In this document: positions 1 to 5,170 of the stretch, in pieces | Layout of the letters: each line of letters starts with the position of its first letter | How positions within the stretch are numbered: position 1 is the first letter of the stretch | Assembly (NCBI GenBank): GCA_002084765.1 | Contig: NBMB01000104.1 | Location: 1 to 5,170 of the forward strand | Source of the DNA: Candidatus Cloacimonetes bacterium 4572_55 | GTDB taxonomy: Bacteria > 4572-55 | Direction of reading: 5' to 3' | DNA length: 5,170 nucleotides | The notes under the pieces: generated by a model | What the model was told of the DNA's origin: nothing | Seen by the model: only the letters and a program-made list of their open reading frames with translations | Database searches by the model: none | Program-made: the position numbers and the translations under genes

Positions 1-1
1 C

Positions 2-109
2 ACCGTTCACGCAGGGAAATCGATATGGGTAAAAGAAGTTGTTCCCGCAGGAATCGCATCATATTCAAATAGCGTGACGCGAATCGGATGGCGGGGAGAA
101 AGTGCGTAA
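2..109 (+). CDS. C-terminal end of an unidentified phage structural gene (5' partial)
   Basis: The reading frame is open from the window edge to TAA at 107-109 and encodes 35 residues ending in RIGWRGESA. The visible part contains HAGKSIWVKEVVPAG, a pattern of alternating polar and hydrophobic residues typical of the closing beta strands of a beta-sandwich, as is common in virion proteins; I do not recognise the family. The stop overlaps the next start (TAATG), and the last codons carry the GGGGAG ribosome binding site of the next gene, so it is in the same operon. Being a real coding end is supported mainly by this overlap, since the other two forward frames lack it. Function is unknown because the rest of the gene is outside the window. 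Confidence 0.6.
   Translation, partial: TVHAGKSIWVKEVVPAGIASYSNSVTRIGWRGESA
93..98 (+). promoter_or_regulatory. Ribosome binding site deciding the start at 109
   Basis: GGGGAG lies 10 nt before the ATG at 109, inside the end of the upstream gene. The earlier in-frame ATG at 88 has no purine-rich motif ahead of it, so 109 is the preferred start of the DUF2341/LamG gene. Confidence 0.65.
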
Positions 110-1512
110 TGGCTTTTCTTTCGGGTTGGAATCAATTCAATAGAATAAAAATTACACTCGATAAGGACAATTTTGATTCTACGGAATCAGACTTCCCTAA
201 TATGGTACACATATCAGAGCCTTTAGGTCTATCATGTGTTTTTGATGAATTAGGGTCTAACGCCAACCGGAAAAAAATCGCATTCACGTCGGCGGACGGG
301 ACCACAGAACTGTATGCTGAAATTGAGCTATTTGATTATGACAATAATGAGGCATGGATGCACGTCCTAATTCCATCTGCTTCAAGTTCTATCGACACAA
401 CTATTTATTTATATTTTGATTCAAATCACGCTGACAACACAACATATATTGGCGATTCTAACGATGCGATTGTTCACAATGTATGGAATACGGATTTCAA
501 AGCTGTCTGGCATATGGCTCAAGACCCTGACGGCGATGGCGCTGATGCCATTAAGGATAGCACCAGTAATGCCCTAGACCTGACCCCCAATGGTTCTATG
601 ACGTCCGCTGATCTAGTGGATGGTAAAGTTGGAAAAGCCATTGATTTTGACGGCACTGATGATGACCTGGAAGCGAACGGCTCGTCTCTTAATTTAAGCT
701 CTGACGATTTTGAATTCAATTTCACAATAAACTTCAACAATCTGCCCACAAACGGTGGGGAAGCAGATCAAATATTCAATTTAGCTAATCCGACCCCTGA
801 TAGACGCTCATACCTTTTAGACTTAATGCAATCAGGAGGTGTACTTTATCTTAGGTTTCAGGCATTCAATGGCACCGCCACACCCACTATCTTTGTCCAA
901 AGGACAGTAACATTATCTACAGACACCTGGTATAATTTTTCAATTCGTCGTGCCGGATCTGACGTCCATGTATACCAAAATGGAGCTGAGCTTAGTACCG
1001 CCACGACCATAGGCTCTCCAACAATCTACGACAACACTGATGATTCGTTTTTCATAGGATCTTATAATGGGATTTGGTCGCTGGGTGATTTTATTATTGA
1101 TGAATTCAGGATCACCATAGGTGACTCCAGGTCAGCATCATGGGTGAAGGCCACATATCATAGTTTATGGGATTCGATGAACACCTTTTCAGAAATCCCT
1201 ATTTCAGGAACGATCAACTTAGTTAATAATTTATTGGATTTTATTGCTGTTTCAGGATCAATCGACCTGATCAACAGCCTCCAATTAGGGTCAACCGTTG
1301 ATTTAGTCAACAGTCTGAACCAAAGGATCAATGGGGATATCAATATTATCAACAGTATTCTTCAAAGACTGGAGGGTGAACTCAATCTCGTAATGGACAT
1401 TGAGGAAAGAACAAAGGTCTTCGGCACCCTGGACCTGTTAAACAGAATACTTGATTCGGGAAACGGGGTGACCCAAAACAATTATGAATTCTCAAAAGGC
1501 CATGGATTATGA
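109..1512 (+). CDS. DUF2341 and LamG-domain tail protein, likely glycan-binding
   Basis: A 467-residue protein, probably displayed on the virion tail where it could bind host surface sugars (inferred). Residues about 5-135 match the DUF2341 pattern: an N-terminal GWNQFNRIKITLDKDNFD, the IAFTSADGTTELYAEIE segment, and FKAVWHM at 130-136, as in the usual GVWHL motif. Residues about 148-360 look like a LamG/concanavalin A-like jelly roll: DSTSNALDLTPNG, GKAIDFDGTDDDLE, DTWYNFSIRRAG, a YQNGAEL turn, and IDEFRI followed by RSASWVKATYHS, the typical ending of this pair of domains. Residues 365-451 hold six short repeats. No signal peptide or membrane segment is visible, as expected for a virion protein. 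It starts at 109 (GGGGAG site, TAATG overlap) rather than at ATG 88, and its stop overlaps the next gene (ATGA). DUF2341-LamG pairs also occur in bacterial surface proteins; the phage assignment rests on the downstream hub-like genes. Confidence 0.75.
   Translation: MAFLSGWNQFNRIKITLDKDNFDSTESDFPNMVHISEPLGLSCVFDELGSNANRKKIAFTSADGTTELYAEIELFDYDNNEAWMHVLIPSASSSIDTTIYLYFDSNHADNTTYIGDSNDAIVHNVWNTDFKAVWHMAQDPDGDGADAIKDSTSNALDLTPNGSMTSADLVDGKVGKAIDFDGTDDDLEANGSSLNLSSDDFEFNFTINFNNLPTNGGEADQIFNLANPTPDRRSYLLDLMQSGGVLYLRFQAFNGTATPTIFVQRTVTLSTDTWYNFSIRRAGSDVHVYQNGAELSTATTIGSPTIYDNTDDSFFIGSYNGIWSLGDFIIDEFRITIGDSRSASWVKATYHSLWDSMNTFSEIPISGTINLVNNLLDFIAVSGSIDLINSLQLGSTVDLVNSLNQRINGDINIINSILQRLEGELNLVMDIEERTKVFGTLDLLNRILDSGNGVTQNNYEFSKGHGL
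1201..1461 (+). repeat. Six degenerate 12-16 residue repeats (G-x-I-D-L-V-N type)
   Basis: Within the C-terminus of the LamG protein (residues 365-451) a unit resembling G-[TSDE]-[ILV]-[ND]-[LI]-[VI]-N recurs six times: SGTINLVNNLL, SGSIDLINSL, GSTVDLVNSL, NGDINIINSIL, EGELNLVMDI and FGTLDLLNRIL. Spacing is 12-16 residues, with 14 (42 nt) in the middle copies. The copies have diverged at DNA level but share words such as AGGATCAA and TCAACAG. Regular glycine plus hydrophobic repeats like these suggest stacked beta strands or an intertwined trimeric stalk; this structural reading is inference. Confidence 0.7.
1494..1499 (+). promoter_or_regulatory. Weak ribosome binding site for the hub-like gene
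   Basis: AAAAGG ends 9 nt before ATG 1509. It is weaker than the other sites in the operon, so translation probably relies partly on coupling through the ATGA overlap with the preceding gene. Confidence 0.45.
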
Positions 1513-3413
1513 GTAAGATAAACATAGCAGTCGATAATCAAACGCTATTGGACGATATTGTATCTTGCGACATCAAGATGCAAGAAAGCTCATATTGCCT
1601 AACGGTTGATATTCAACTGAAAAGCAAACGGTTCTGGAATCTATGTGAACCAACAAACCAATGGGGTGATCTGCGAATAAAAGTAATAATTGGAGATACC
1701 ACTTATCAATTCTTACTTGAAGAGCGGGATACCGAATCGTCCGGGTCAGGGTTAGGGTTTTCTATCTGGGGCAGGTCGGAGCAAGCGGTTTTATCAACCC
1801 CATTCTCAAGAACCGTTACGGATACAGAAGAGTCAGAACACCCTTGGCAAACAGGAAGCACAACGGCGTCAGCAATTGTAGCTTACGTGATTGCAAATTA
1901 TTGTGATAGTCCACCATCCGTTTCTTGGAATGTCACGGATTTTGTTGTTTATAAAGACAGCTTCAGTGCAAGCAATCAATCCCCGATTGGCATCATTTCG
2001 GCCCTGGCATCTGTAATCGGTGCCGAACTTGTGGCGGATATCGACGGCTCCCTGTCGGTTGAATCGTATTCCGTTGACGAAGGTTCTCCGGTTGAGTCCT
2101 ATAACGATTTTGACGAAATCACACAATTGAACGAATCCATTGACATCCCTTCCGGCTACAATGCGATCACTGTTAATGGATATGATGATAGTGGTGGCGG
2201 AGGCGGAGGGGGCGGAGGCGGAGATGGTGGGGTCAATGCTTCGATGTCCACCAAAAGACAGGATAGCGGAGATATTTATCCAGGCCGAAATCACGTTGTC
2301 AGATTATATAATTGGCACAACCAGAACAAATCCGTTATTGCCTATTTCGATGATGGGAGTTGCATCCCGATTCTCACTATTTCATACAGCACGGTGCATT
2401 ATGAGAGTATCACAGAGGACGTGCGTTTGACATTTGGTCGCGGAAATACATCGAAGCCGGATAAAAATGGACAAACTGAGGTACTTGGGAATGAGGATAT
2501 ACCTTTAACCACAGTGAGCAAAACATACGAGACCCAATACACTGATTACAACGTGGTTGCTGATGCCGTTGGTGATTATGAGATTATGTTTTATTTTGAA
2601 GACAAAGCCTCGACGACAAATTATTCGTTTTCGGTCGTTGCGGCGGAGGGAGAGGACGATGCAGAGGATGTTGGTATCTGCGAATCGATAGTCGTGGAAA
2701 AAGAAAGTCCGACAACAGTAGTCCCTGGCTCTGTAGTCAAGCTTCGAGTTTATGGTAAGGAGCAATCAATACAGCCTTATAGTGATGCGGCTCGTCCGGT
2801 AACCACAGGAAAGTGGAAAGTGGATATAAAGACGGAAACGGTAACCTTCACAAATGGAACAGCAACCCTAAAATACCCAATCAGTTGTCACATAAAAAGC
2901 ACTAATGTTGTTCAGATCGACTATAACGTTAGCATGACACCATGGCGGCCATTTTCACTTATGGCGAAGTTTGCACCTGGCACATCTACTCTGAAAAAAG
3001 CTTCATTTGTAGACAATCCTAAATACTATGCGATCCCGGCAACAGTTGAATACTATACCGACTACAAAGTTTACTTAGTAACGGTCCCGCTGTCCTGGAT
3101 ATCAACTATTTTTCATGTTTGGTTTGAAATAGGTGATTGTGAGACAAAAGCTATAGATCTCACAGTAGAATCAGTGACCGCGGAAAGTGTAACCCGAGAC
3201 ATCACGATAAACATCAAAGACTGTGCCACTGAGGTGGAGCTTGAATCTGTCACAGTGACAATTGATGGATCGTGGAAAGGGACAACCGATGCAAACGGTA
3301 ATTTGAACCTATCGGGGATCGCTGTTGGGGATCACACGATCAAGTTGACGAAAACCGGGTATCTTGACAGCGACCTGGACGATTTGGCAAACGACACTTT
3401 TACGGTATCATAG
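1509..3413 (+). CDS. Tail hub-like protein N-terminal part fused to display domains
   Basis: A 634-residue protein. Residues 1-228 resemble the first part of siphophage tail hub proteins (the ring at the tail tip). Supporting features are a beta-rich start, WGDLRIKVIIGDTTYQFLLE, the FSIWGRSEQAVLSTPFSR segment (family GRS.qAxL..PyA), then PIGIISALASVIGAELVADI with DGSLSVESY, and IPSGYNAITVNGYDD. Ten consecutive glycines follow at 229-238. Residues about 242-378 and 390-545 look like beta-sandwich or Ig-like domains, separated by an acidic linker EGEDDAEDV (380-388); I cannot assign their families. Residues about 562-634 (VTRDITINIKD, SVTVTIDGSWKGTTDANGNL, GDHTIKLTKTGYLDS) match the carboxypeptidase-regulatory/CnaB-like fold. 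The end of a typical hub is absent here but seems to be supplied by the gene at 4332. The start is fixed by the ATGA overlap. No signal peptide is visible. The hub assignment is moderately sure; the accessory domain roles are inferred. Confidence 0.65.
   Translation: MSKINIAVDNQTLLDDIVSCDIKMQESSYCLTVDIQLKSKRFWNLCEPTNQWGDLRIKVIIGDTTYQFLLEERDTESSGSGLGFSIWGRSEQAVLSTPFSRTVTDTEESEHPWQTGSTTASAIVAYVIANYCDSPPSVSWNVTDFVVYKDSFSASNQSPIGIISALASVIGAELVADIDGSLSVESYSVDEGSPVESYNDFDEITQLNESIDIPSGYNAITVNGYDDSGGGGGGGGGGDGGVNASMSTKRQDSGDIYPGRNHVVRLYNWHNQNKSVIAYFDDGSCIPILTISYSTVHYESITEDVRLTFGRGNTSKPDKNGQTEVLGNEDIPLTTVSKTYETQYTDYNVVADAVGDYEIMFYFEDKASTTNYSFSVVAAEGEDDAEDVGICESIVVEKESPTTVVPGSVVKLRVYGKEQSIQPYSDAARPVTTGKWKVDIKTETVTFTNGTATLKYPISCHIKSTNVVQIDYNVSMTPWRPFSLMAKFAPGTSTLKKASFVDNPKYYAIPATVEYYTDYKVYLVTVPLSWISTIFHVWFEIGDCETKAIDLTVESVTAESVTRDITINIKDCATEVELESVTVTIDGSWKGTTDANGNLNLSGIAVGDHTIKLTKTGYLDSDLDDLANDTFTVS
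2193..2231 (+). repeat. Glycine-coding GGCGGA-type low-complexity tract
   Basis: Ten glycine codons (2193-2222) are followed by Asp-Gly-Gly, built largely from an imperfect GGCGGA hexamer repeat. The + strand is extremely G-rich, with many short runs of two or more G, unlike the surrounding AT-richer coding sequence. In the protein it forms a flexible or polyglycine linker directly after the hub-like region. At DNA level it is a candidate for repeat-length variation and possibly for G-quadruplex formation. Confidence 0.85.
3192..3410 (+). other. Carboxypeptidase-regulatory / CnaB-like domain
   Basis: Residues about 562-634 of the hub-like protein. The pattern of a strand (ITINIKD), a strand (VTVTIDGSWKGTTDANGNLNL), a turn (GIAVGDHTIKLTKTGY) and a terminal strand fits the small seven-stranded sandwich of the CarboxypepD_reg/PEGA/CnaB group, where T-DANG and the K-GY ending are characteristic. 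Such domains are common on phage tails and surface proteins as spacers or adhesive modules. No attempt is made to assign a ligand. Confidence 0.6.
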
Positions 3414-3414
3414 A

Positions 3415-4332
3415 ATGGGACAAATAATAAGTTTAACAATGGCAACCCCGAAGGTTTCAGTCCCTACTGAAAAAGCCATTGACGTAACGACTTACAAGAA
3501 TGGCGGCGGGAGTAGTTTCAGCGGGGATAGTGGAACTTTTTATATGCAGAAACCTGGAATGGGGACTTATGTTTTGAGGACTCAGATGCAGATGCGCTCC
3601 TATTGGTTTATATGGGTTGGGACGTGTGATGAGGTAACTCCAGTTACACCGGCAAATCCCGCTACGGTTTCCATAGCTTTATACGATAGCTCTCAAAACG
3701 AAGTACCCATCGTCTCTGTGTACAACGCGGCTCAAGAAGGATGGGAAGTGGAGGTCGTGGGGGCACTAGATGCTAACGGTTATTGGATTGAGTATACCGT
3801 ATCCGGGACAATCTATCAGTACCCACAACTTGACGATCCGGTCGATTGGTGGAACGAGAGTAATCTAACACACCCATTATGGTATCATTGCTGCACTTCA
3901 GAGGGATTTACGCAGAGCTTGTGGCAGTCTAACTATGCTACTTGGACGGGAGATACCTGGACGATAGCCGATGGGTTATTGCGATTGCAGCCGAAATCAG
4001 GGAGTTCCTGGGCTTCTGGATTTCGTCCAACACATGTTCGCGTAACCTACTCCAGTAGCAAGCCCGCCTATGGCGCGGGAGCATCCTGGTACGACGAAGT
4101 ATTTATAACGGATTCTGCATTCGCTGAAGTTGGTTTCGTACAGGCAGTTGAGGGGTCTGTGTCAGGCACCGAGATTGAATTATCGTTTGGGAGTGATGAC
4201 CTGCTATACCTTTCTGTATATATTTATTGGAGTACCGGGGATAGATTGCCTGCGTCCCAGACCACGATTTCTGAAATCGAATTCAAAGTAGACGGGGTTT
4301 GGAAATCCTATTTATACGAGGAGCCTAAATAA
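3415..4332 (+). CDS. Tryptophan-rich beta-rich protein of unknown function
   Basis: A 305-residue protein whose family I do not recognise. It contains 14 tryptophans (for example SYWFIWVG, VDWWNE, ATWTGDTWTI) and many tyrosines, a Gly/Ser-rich segment near residues 28-40, a Pro/Thr linker (VTPVTPANPATVS, 74-86) and a C-terminal half (about 170-296) with alternating beta strands ending ISEIEFKVDGVW, which resembles a jelly-roll carbohydrate-binding module. It sits between the two apparent halves of the tail hub, which suggests a tail-tip or receptor-binding role (inference). The start is uncertain. ATG 3415 lies 1 nt after the previous stop but has no Shine-Dalgarno motif; ATG 3439 (297 residues, MATPKVSV) has only a weak TAAG ahead of it. 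An upstream TTG at 3364 is less likely because it would overlap the previous gene by 50 nt. No signal peptide is evident. Confidence 0.7.
   Translation: MGQIISLTMATPKVSVPTEKAIDVTTYKNGGGSSFSGDSGTFYMQKPGMGTYVLRTQMQMRSYWFIWVGTCDEVTPVTPANPATVSIALYDSSQNEVPIVSVYNAAQEGWEVEVVGALDANGYWIEYTVSGTIYQYPQLDDPVDWWNESNLTHPLWYHCCTSEGFTQSLWQSNYATWTGDTWTIADGLLRLQPKSGSSWASGFRPTHVRVTYSSSKPAYGAGASWYDEVFITDSAFAEVGFVQAVEGSVSGTEIELSFGSDDLLYLSVYIYWSTGDRLPASQTTISEIEFKVDGVWKSYLYEEPK
4318..4323 (+). promoter_or_regulatory. Ribosome binding site for the small hub-end gene
   Basis: GAGGAG ends 8 nt before ATG 4332, within the last codons of the preceding gene. It supports the TAATG-overlapping start. Confidence 0.75.
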
Positions 4333-4667
4333 TGGCAATCACAGTTCGGTGCATAAAAGGCACAGGCAATAAAGAAGCCCCATCAATCAGCGACGCGCTC
4401 ATTACGTCCGAGGGTGCAGCGGTGAGTCGAGGGAAGAGATGGCTGGATGACCCGTCCAAGGGAGCCTATTATCTGACGAAAAAGCGGTCCCTTAAATTCC
4501 TTCACAAGGGTTCTCACGTTATCCCCAGGTCATGGATATCCGTGTCAGATAGTCATTTTGGGCTAAAGGACAAACTTCTTAAAATCAAGTCCTACGGGAT
4601 TTCCATTACACCAACAAGCGTTTGGGCAACCGCCGAAACGGAAAGTTACGAGGAGTTCACATTATGA
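4332..4667 (+). CDS. Small protein resembling the C-terminal part of a tail hub
   Basis: A 111-residue protein. Residues about 16-110 resemble the last domain of siphophage hub proteins: APSISDALITSEGAAVSRG followed by KRWLDD (the helix rich in Ala and Arg before the final strands), a basic strand segment KKRSLKFLHKG, HVIPRSWISVSD (family 'PGd.v.v.d'), FGLKDKLLKIKSYGISI (family 'l.G..l.V.s.si') and a final TAETESYEEF strand. Full-length hubs normally carry this in the same polypeptide as the segment seen at residues 1-228 of the protein encoded at 1509-3413, and 111 residues is far too short for a whole hub. The likely role is to complete the hub ring by associating with that protein. The start is well supported (GAGGAG, TAATG overlap); the stop overlaps the next start as ATGA. 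Remote family matching was done by eye, so the hub call is moderate. Confidence 0.7.
   Translation: MAITVRCIKGTGNKEAPSISDALITSEGAAVSRGKRWLDDPSKGAYYLTKKRSLKFLHKGSHVIPRSWISVSDSHFGLKDKLLKIKSYGISITPTSVWATAETESYEEFTL
4650..4655 (+). promoter_or_regulatory. Ribosome binding site deciding the start at 4664
   Basis: GAGGAG ends 8 nt before ATG 4664, the same motif and spacing as for the preceding gene. It favours 4664 over an upstream in-frame TTG at 4622, which has no such site and would overlap the previous gene by 46 nt. Confidence 0.75.
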
Positions 4668-5128
4668 TCCTGGACGCTCTGAATTCAATAAACGATAAGC
4701 GAAATGGTGACACGCAACCGCAGATCATCAATGCGAACATTCAAGCACTCGGATCGTCGTCTACCCGCTACGCCATCCAAAGAAAGCCCGGCGGAGTATT
4801 ATCCGTTGAAAAAACACTCGGGGGCGGTGTGGTCGTTCAAGAATTCAATGGGTTGGAAGCCGGGCGATTCATCACTTTGATCAGCACTGAAACCCAGGGC
4901 CTGCAATTAAAATCTACCGTAGATGCTTTAAAGGTGCTATCCGATTCAGGCGCCGGGAACACATACACCTTAACCATTACGTCTAACTCACAGGTGTTTA
5001 CGAGAACCGTCCGATTTAGGAACGAACTTGACGGAGGTGCGGTTATTTTTGAACCCATACAAGCTAGAGACGGATTGCATGGAAATGATATCTGGTATAA
5101 AGGGAGTGTTTTTTTGATGGTGATGTGA
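4664..5128 (+). CDS. Unknown 154-residue protein, possibly a small tail-tip protein
   Basis: A 154-residue protein that I do not recognise. Residues 1-30 are polar with a short amphipathic start (MILDALNSINDKRNG). Residues about 34-75 form a beta-rich segment (TRYAIQRKPGGVLSVEK, GGGVVVQEFNGLEAGRFITLIS) whose 'V..gG.l.V......gl.pG..v' rhythm resembles small OB-like proteins that often follow the hub gene in siphophages; this is a weak inference. The second half (YTLTITSNSQVFTRTVRF, NELDGGAVIFEPIQARDG) looks like further beta strands. It is translationally coupled to the previous gene by an ATGA overlap and has a strong GAGGAG site. It is the last gene before an apparent transcription start, so it may close this operon. 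Confidence 0.7.
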   Translation: MILDALNSINDKRNGDTQPQIINANIQALGSSSTRYAIQRKPGGVLSVEKTLGGGVVVQEFNGLEAGRFITLISTETQGLQLKSTVDALKVLSDSGAGNTYTLTITSNSQVFTRTVRFRNELDGGAVIFEPIQARDGLHGNDIWYKGSVFLMVM

Positions 5129-5132
5129 TCGC

Positions 5133-5162
5133 TTGACAACCACAAAATAATGTGGTTATATT
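5133..5162 (+). promoter_or_regulatory. Sigma70-type promoter pointing rightward out of the window
   Basis: TTGACA (5133-5138, perfect -35 consensus) and TATATT (5157-5162, five of six -10 positions) are separated by 18 nt. It begins 4 nt after the last gene's stop codon and faces downstream, so it would start a transcript just beyond the window edge. No comparable promoter is seen before the other genes. Call based on sequence match only. Confidence 0.6.
5138..5157. promoter_or_regulatory. Perfect 7-bp inverted repeat in the promoter spacer (candidate operator)
   Basis: AACCACA (5138-5144) and TGTGGTT (5151-5157) are exact reverse complements separated by AAATAA. The dyad fills the space between the -35 and -10 boxes, the position where a bound dimeric repressor would block RNA polymerase. 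A weak terminator hairpin is an alternative, since ATATTTT follows, but the stem is short with only three G-C pairs. Confidence 0.5.
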
Positions 5163-5170
5163 TTCAGCGT

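Noticed and set aside
88-108. Upstream ATG at 88 as the start of the LamG gene
   Set aside because: No Shine-Dalgarno motif precedes it. ATG 109 has GGGGAG at 93-98 and the TAATG overlap typical of this operon.
271-277. Run of seven A as a programmed frameshift site
   Set aside because: The LamG frame continues intact through conserved motifs on both sides, and no alternative frame carries a domain after it.
1869-2294. Minus-strand open frame of 141 codons
   Set aside because: It lies wholly inside the hub-like gene and has no ribosome binding site or recognisable domain. Its Ser/Ala/Ile-rich composition is the complement of the Gly/Asp-rich coding strand.
2140-2430. Plus-strand open frame of 96 codons overlapping the glycine tract
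   Set aside because: It is an alternative-frame shadow of the glycine tract (giving an Ala/Glu-rich run). No start signal and no domain.
5109-5115. Run of seven T as an intrinsic terminator
   Set aside because: No stable G/C-rich hairpin precedes it, and it lies inside the coding sequence of the last gene.
4837-5145. Minus-strand open frame of 102 codons over the last gene
   Set aside because: Antisense to a well-supported coupled gene and overlaps the promoter-like element; no ribosome binding site or domain.
1-5170. CRISPR, IS element, tRNA, attachment site
   Set aside because: I found no regularly spaced direct repeats, terminal inverted repeats with a transposase, or tRNA-like sequence. 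The window is almost fully covered by coupled genes on one strand.

Overview
The window reads as part of the tail (tip/baseplate) module of a tailed bacteriophage or prophage, probably siphovirus-like. All six genes lie on the + strand, head to tail, with stop/start overlaps (TAATG or ATGA) at four of the five junctions and a 1-nt gap at the fifth. No intergenic stretch exceeds about 42 bases. The host cannot be named from the sequence. Base composition is moderate, start sites follow a Shine-Dalgarno pattern (GGGGAG, GAGGAG), and the only promoter-like element has bacterial sigma70 form, so the host is a bacterium. No recombinase, IS, tRNA, rRNA or CRISPR feature is visible.

Layout: (1) 2-109, the last 35 codons of an unidentified upstream gene. 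(2) 109-1512, a 467-residue protein with a DUF2341-type N-terminus, a LamG/concanavalin-like sandwich and a C-terminal tract of six short hydrophobic repeats; it is probably a surface-exposed, sugar-binding tail component. (3) 1509-3413, a 634-residue protein whose first ~228 residues look like the N-terminal part of a siphophage tail hub. A ten-glycine run follows, then beta-rich domains and a carboxypeptidase-regulatory/CnaB-like C-terminal domain. (4) 3415-4332, a tryptophan-rich, beta-rich protein of unknown function, perhaps a binding module. (5) 4332-4667, a 111-residue protein that looks like the missing C-terminal part of the tail hub. (6) 4664-5128, a 154-residue unknown protein, perhaps a small tail-tip/OB-like protein. 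(7) 5133-5162, a sigma70-like promoter with a perfect 7-bp dyad between its -35 and -10 boxes, pointing out of the window.

The most interesting reading is that the hub is encoded in two pieces (the start of gene 3 and all of gene 5), with roughly 700 codons of apparently accessory, display-type domains placed at the break point. The glycine run sits exactly where the hub-like part ends. Genes 2, 3 and 4 would then supply exposed binding domains at the tail tip, and genes 3 and 5 the structural ring. This is inferred from family pattern recognition without a database search. The terminal promoter/operator could drive an independently controlled gene (a 'moron') or the next transcription unit.
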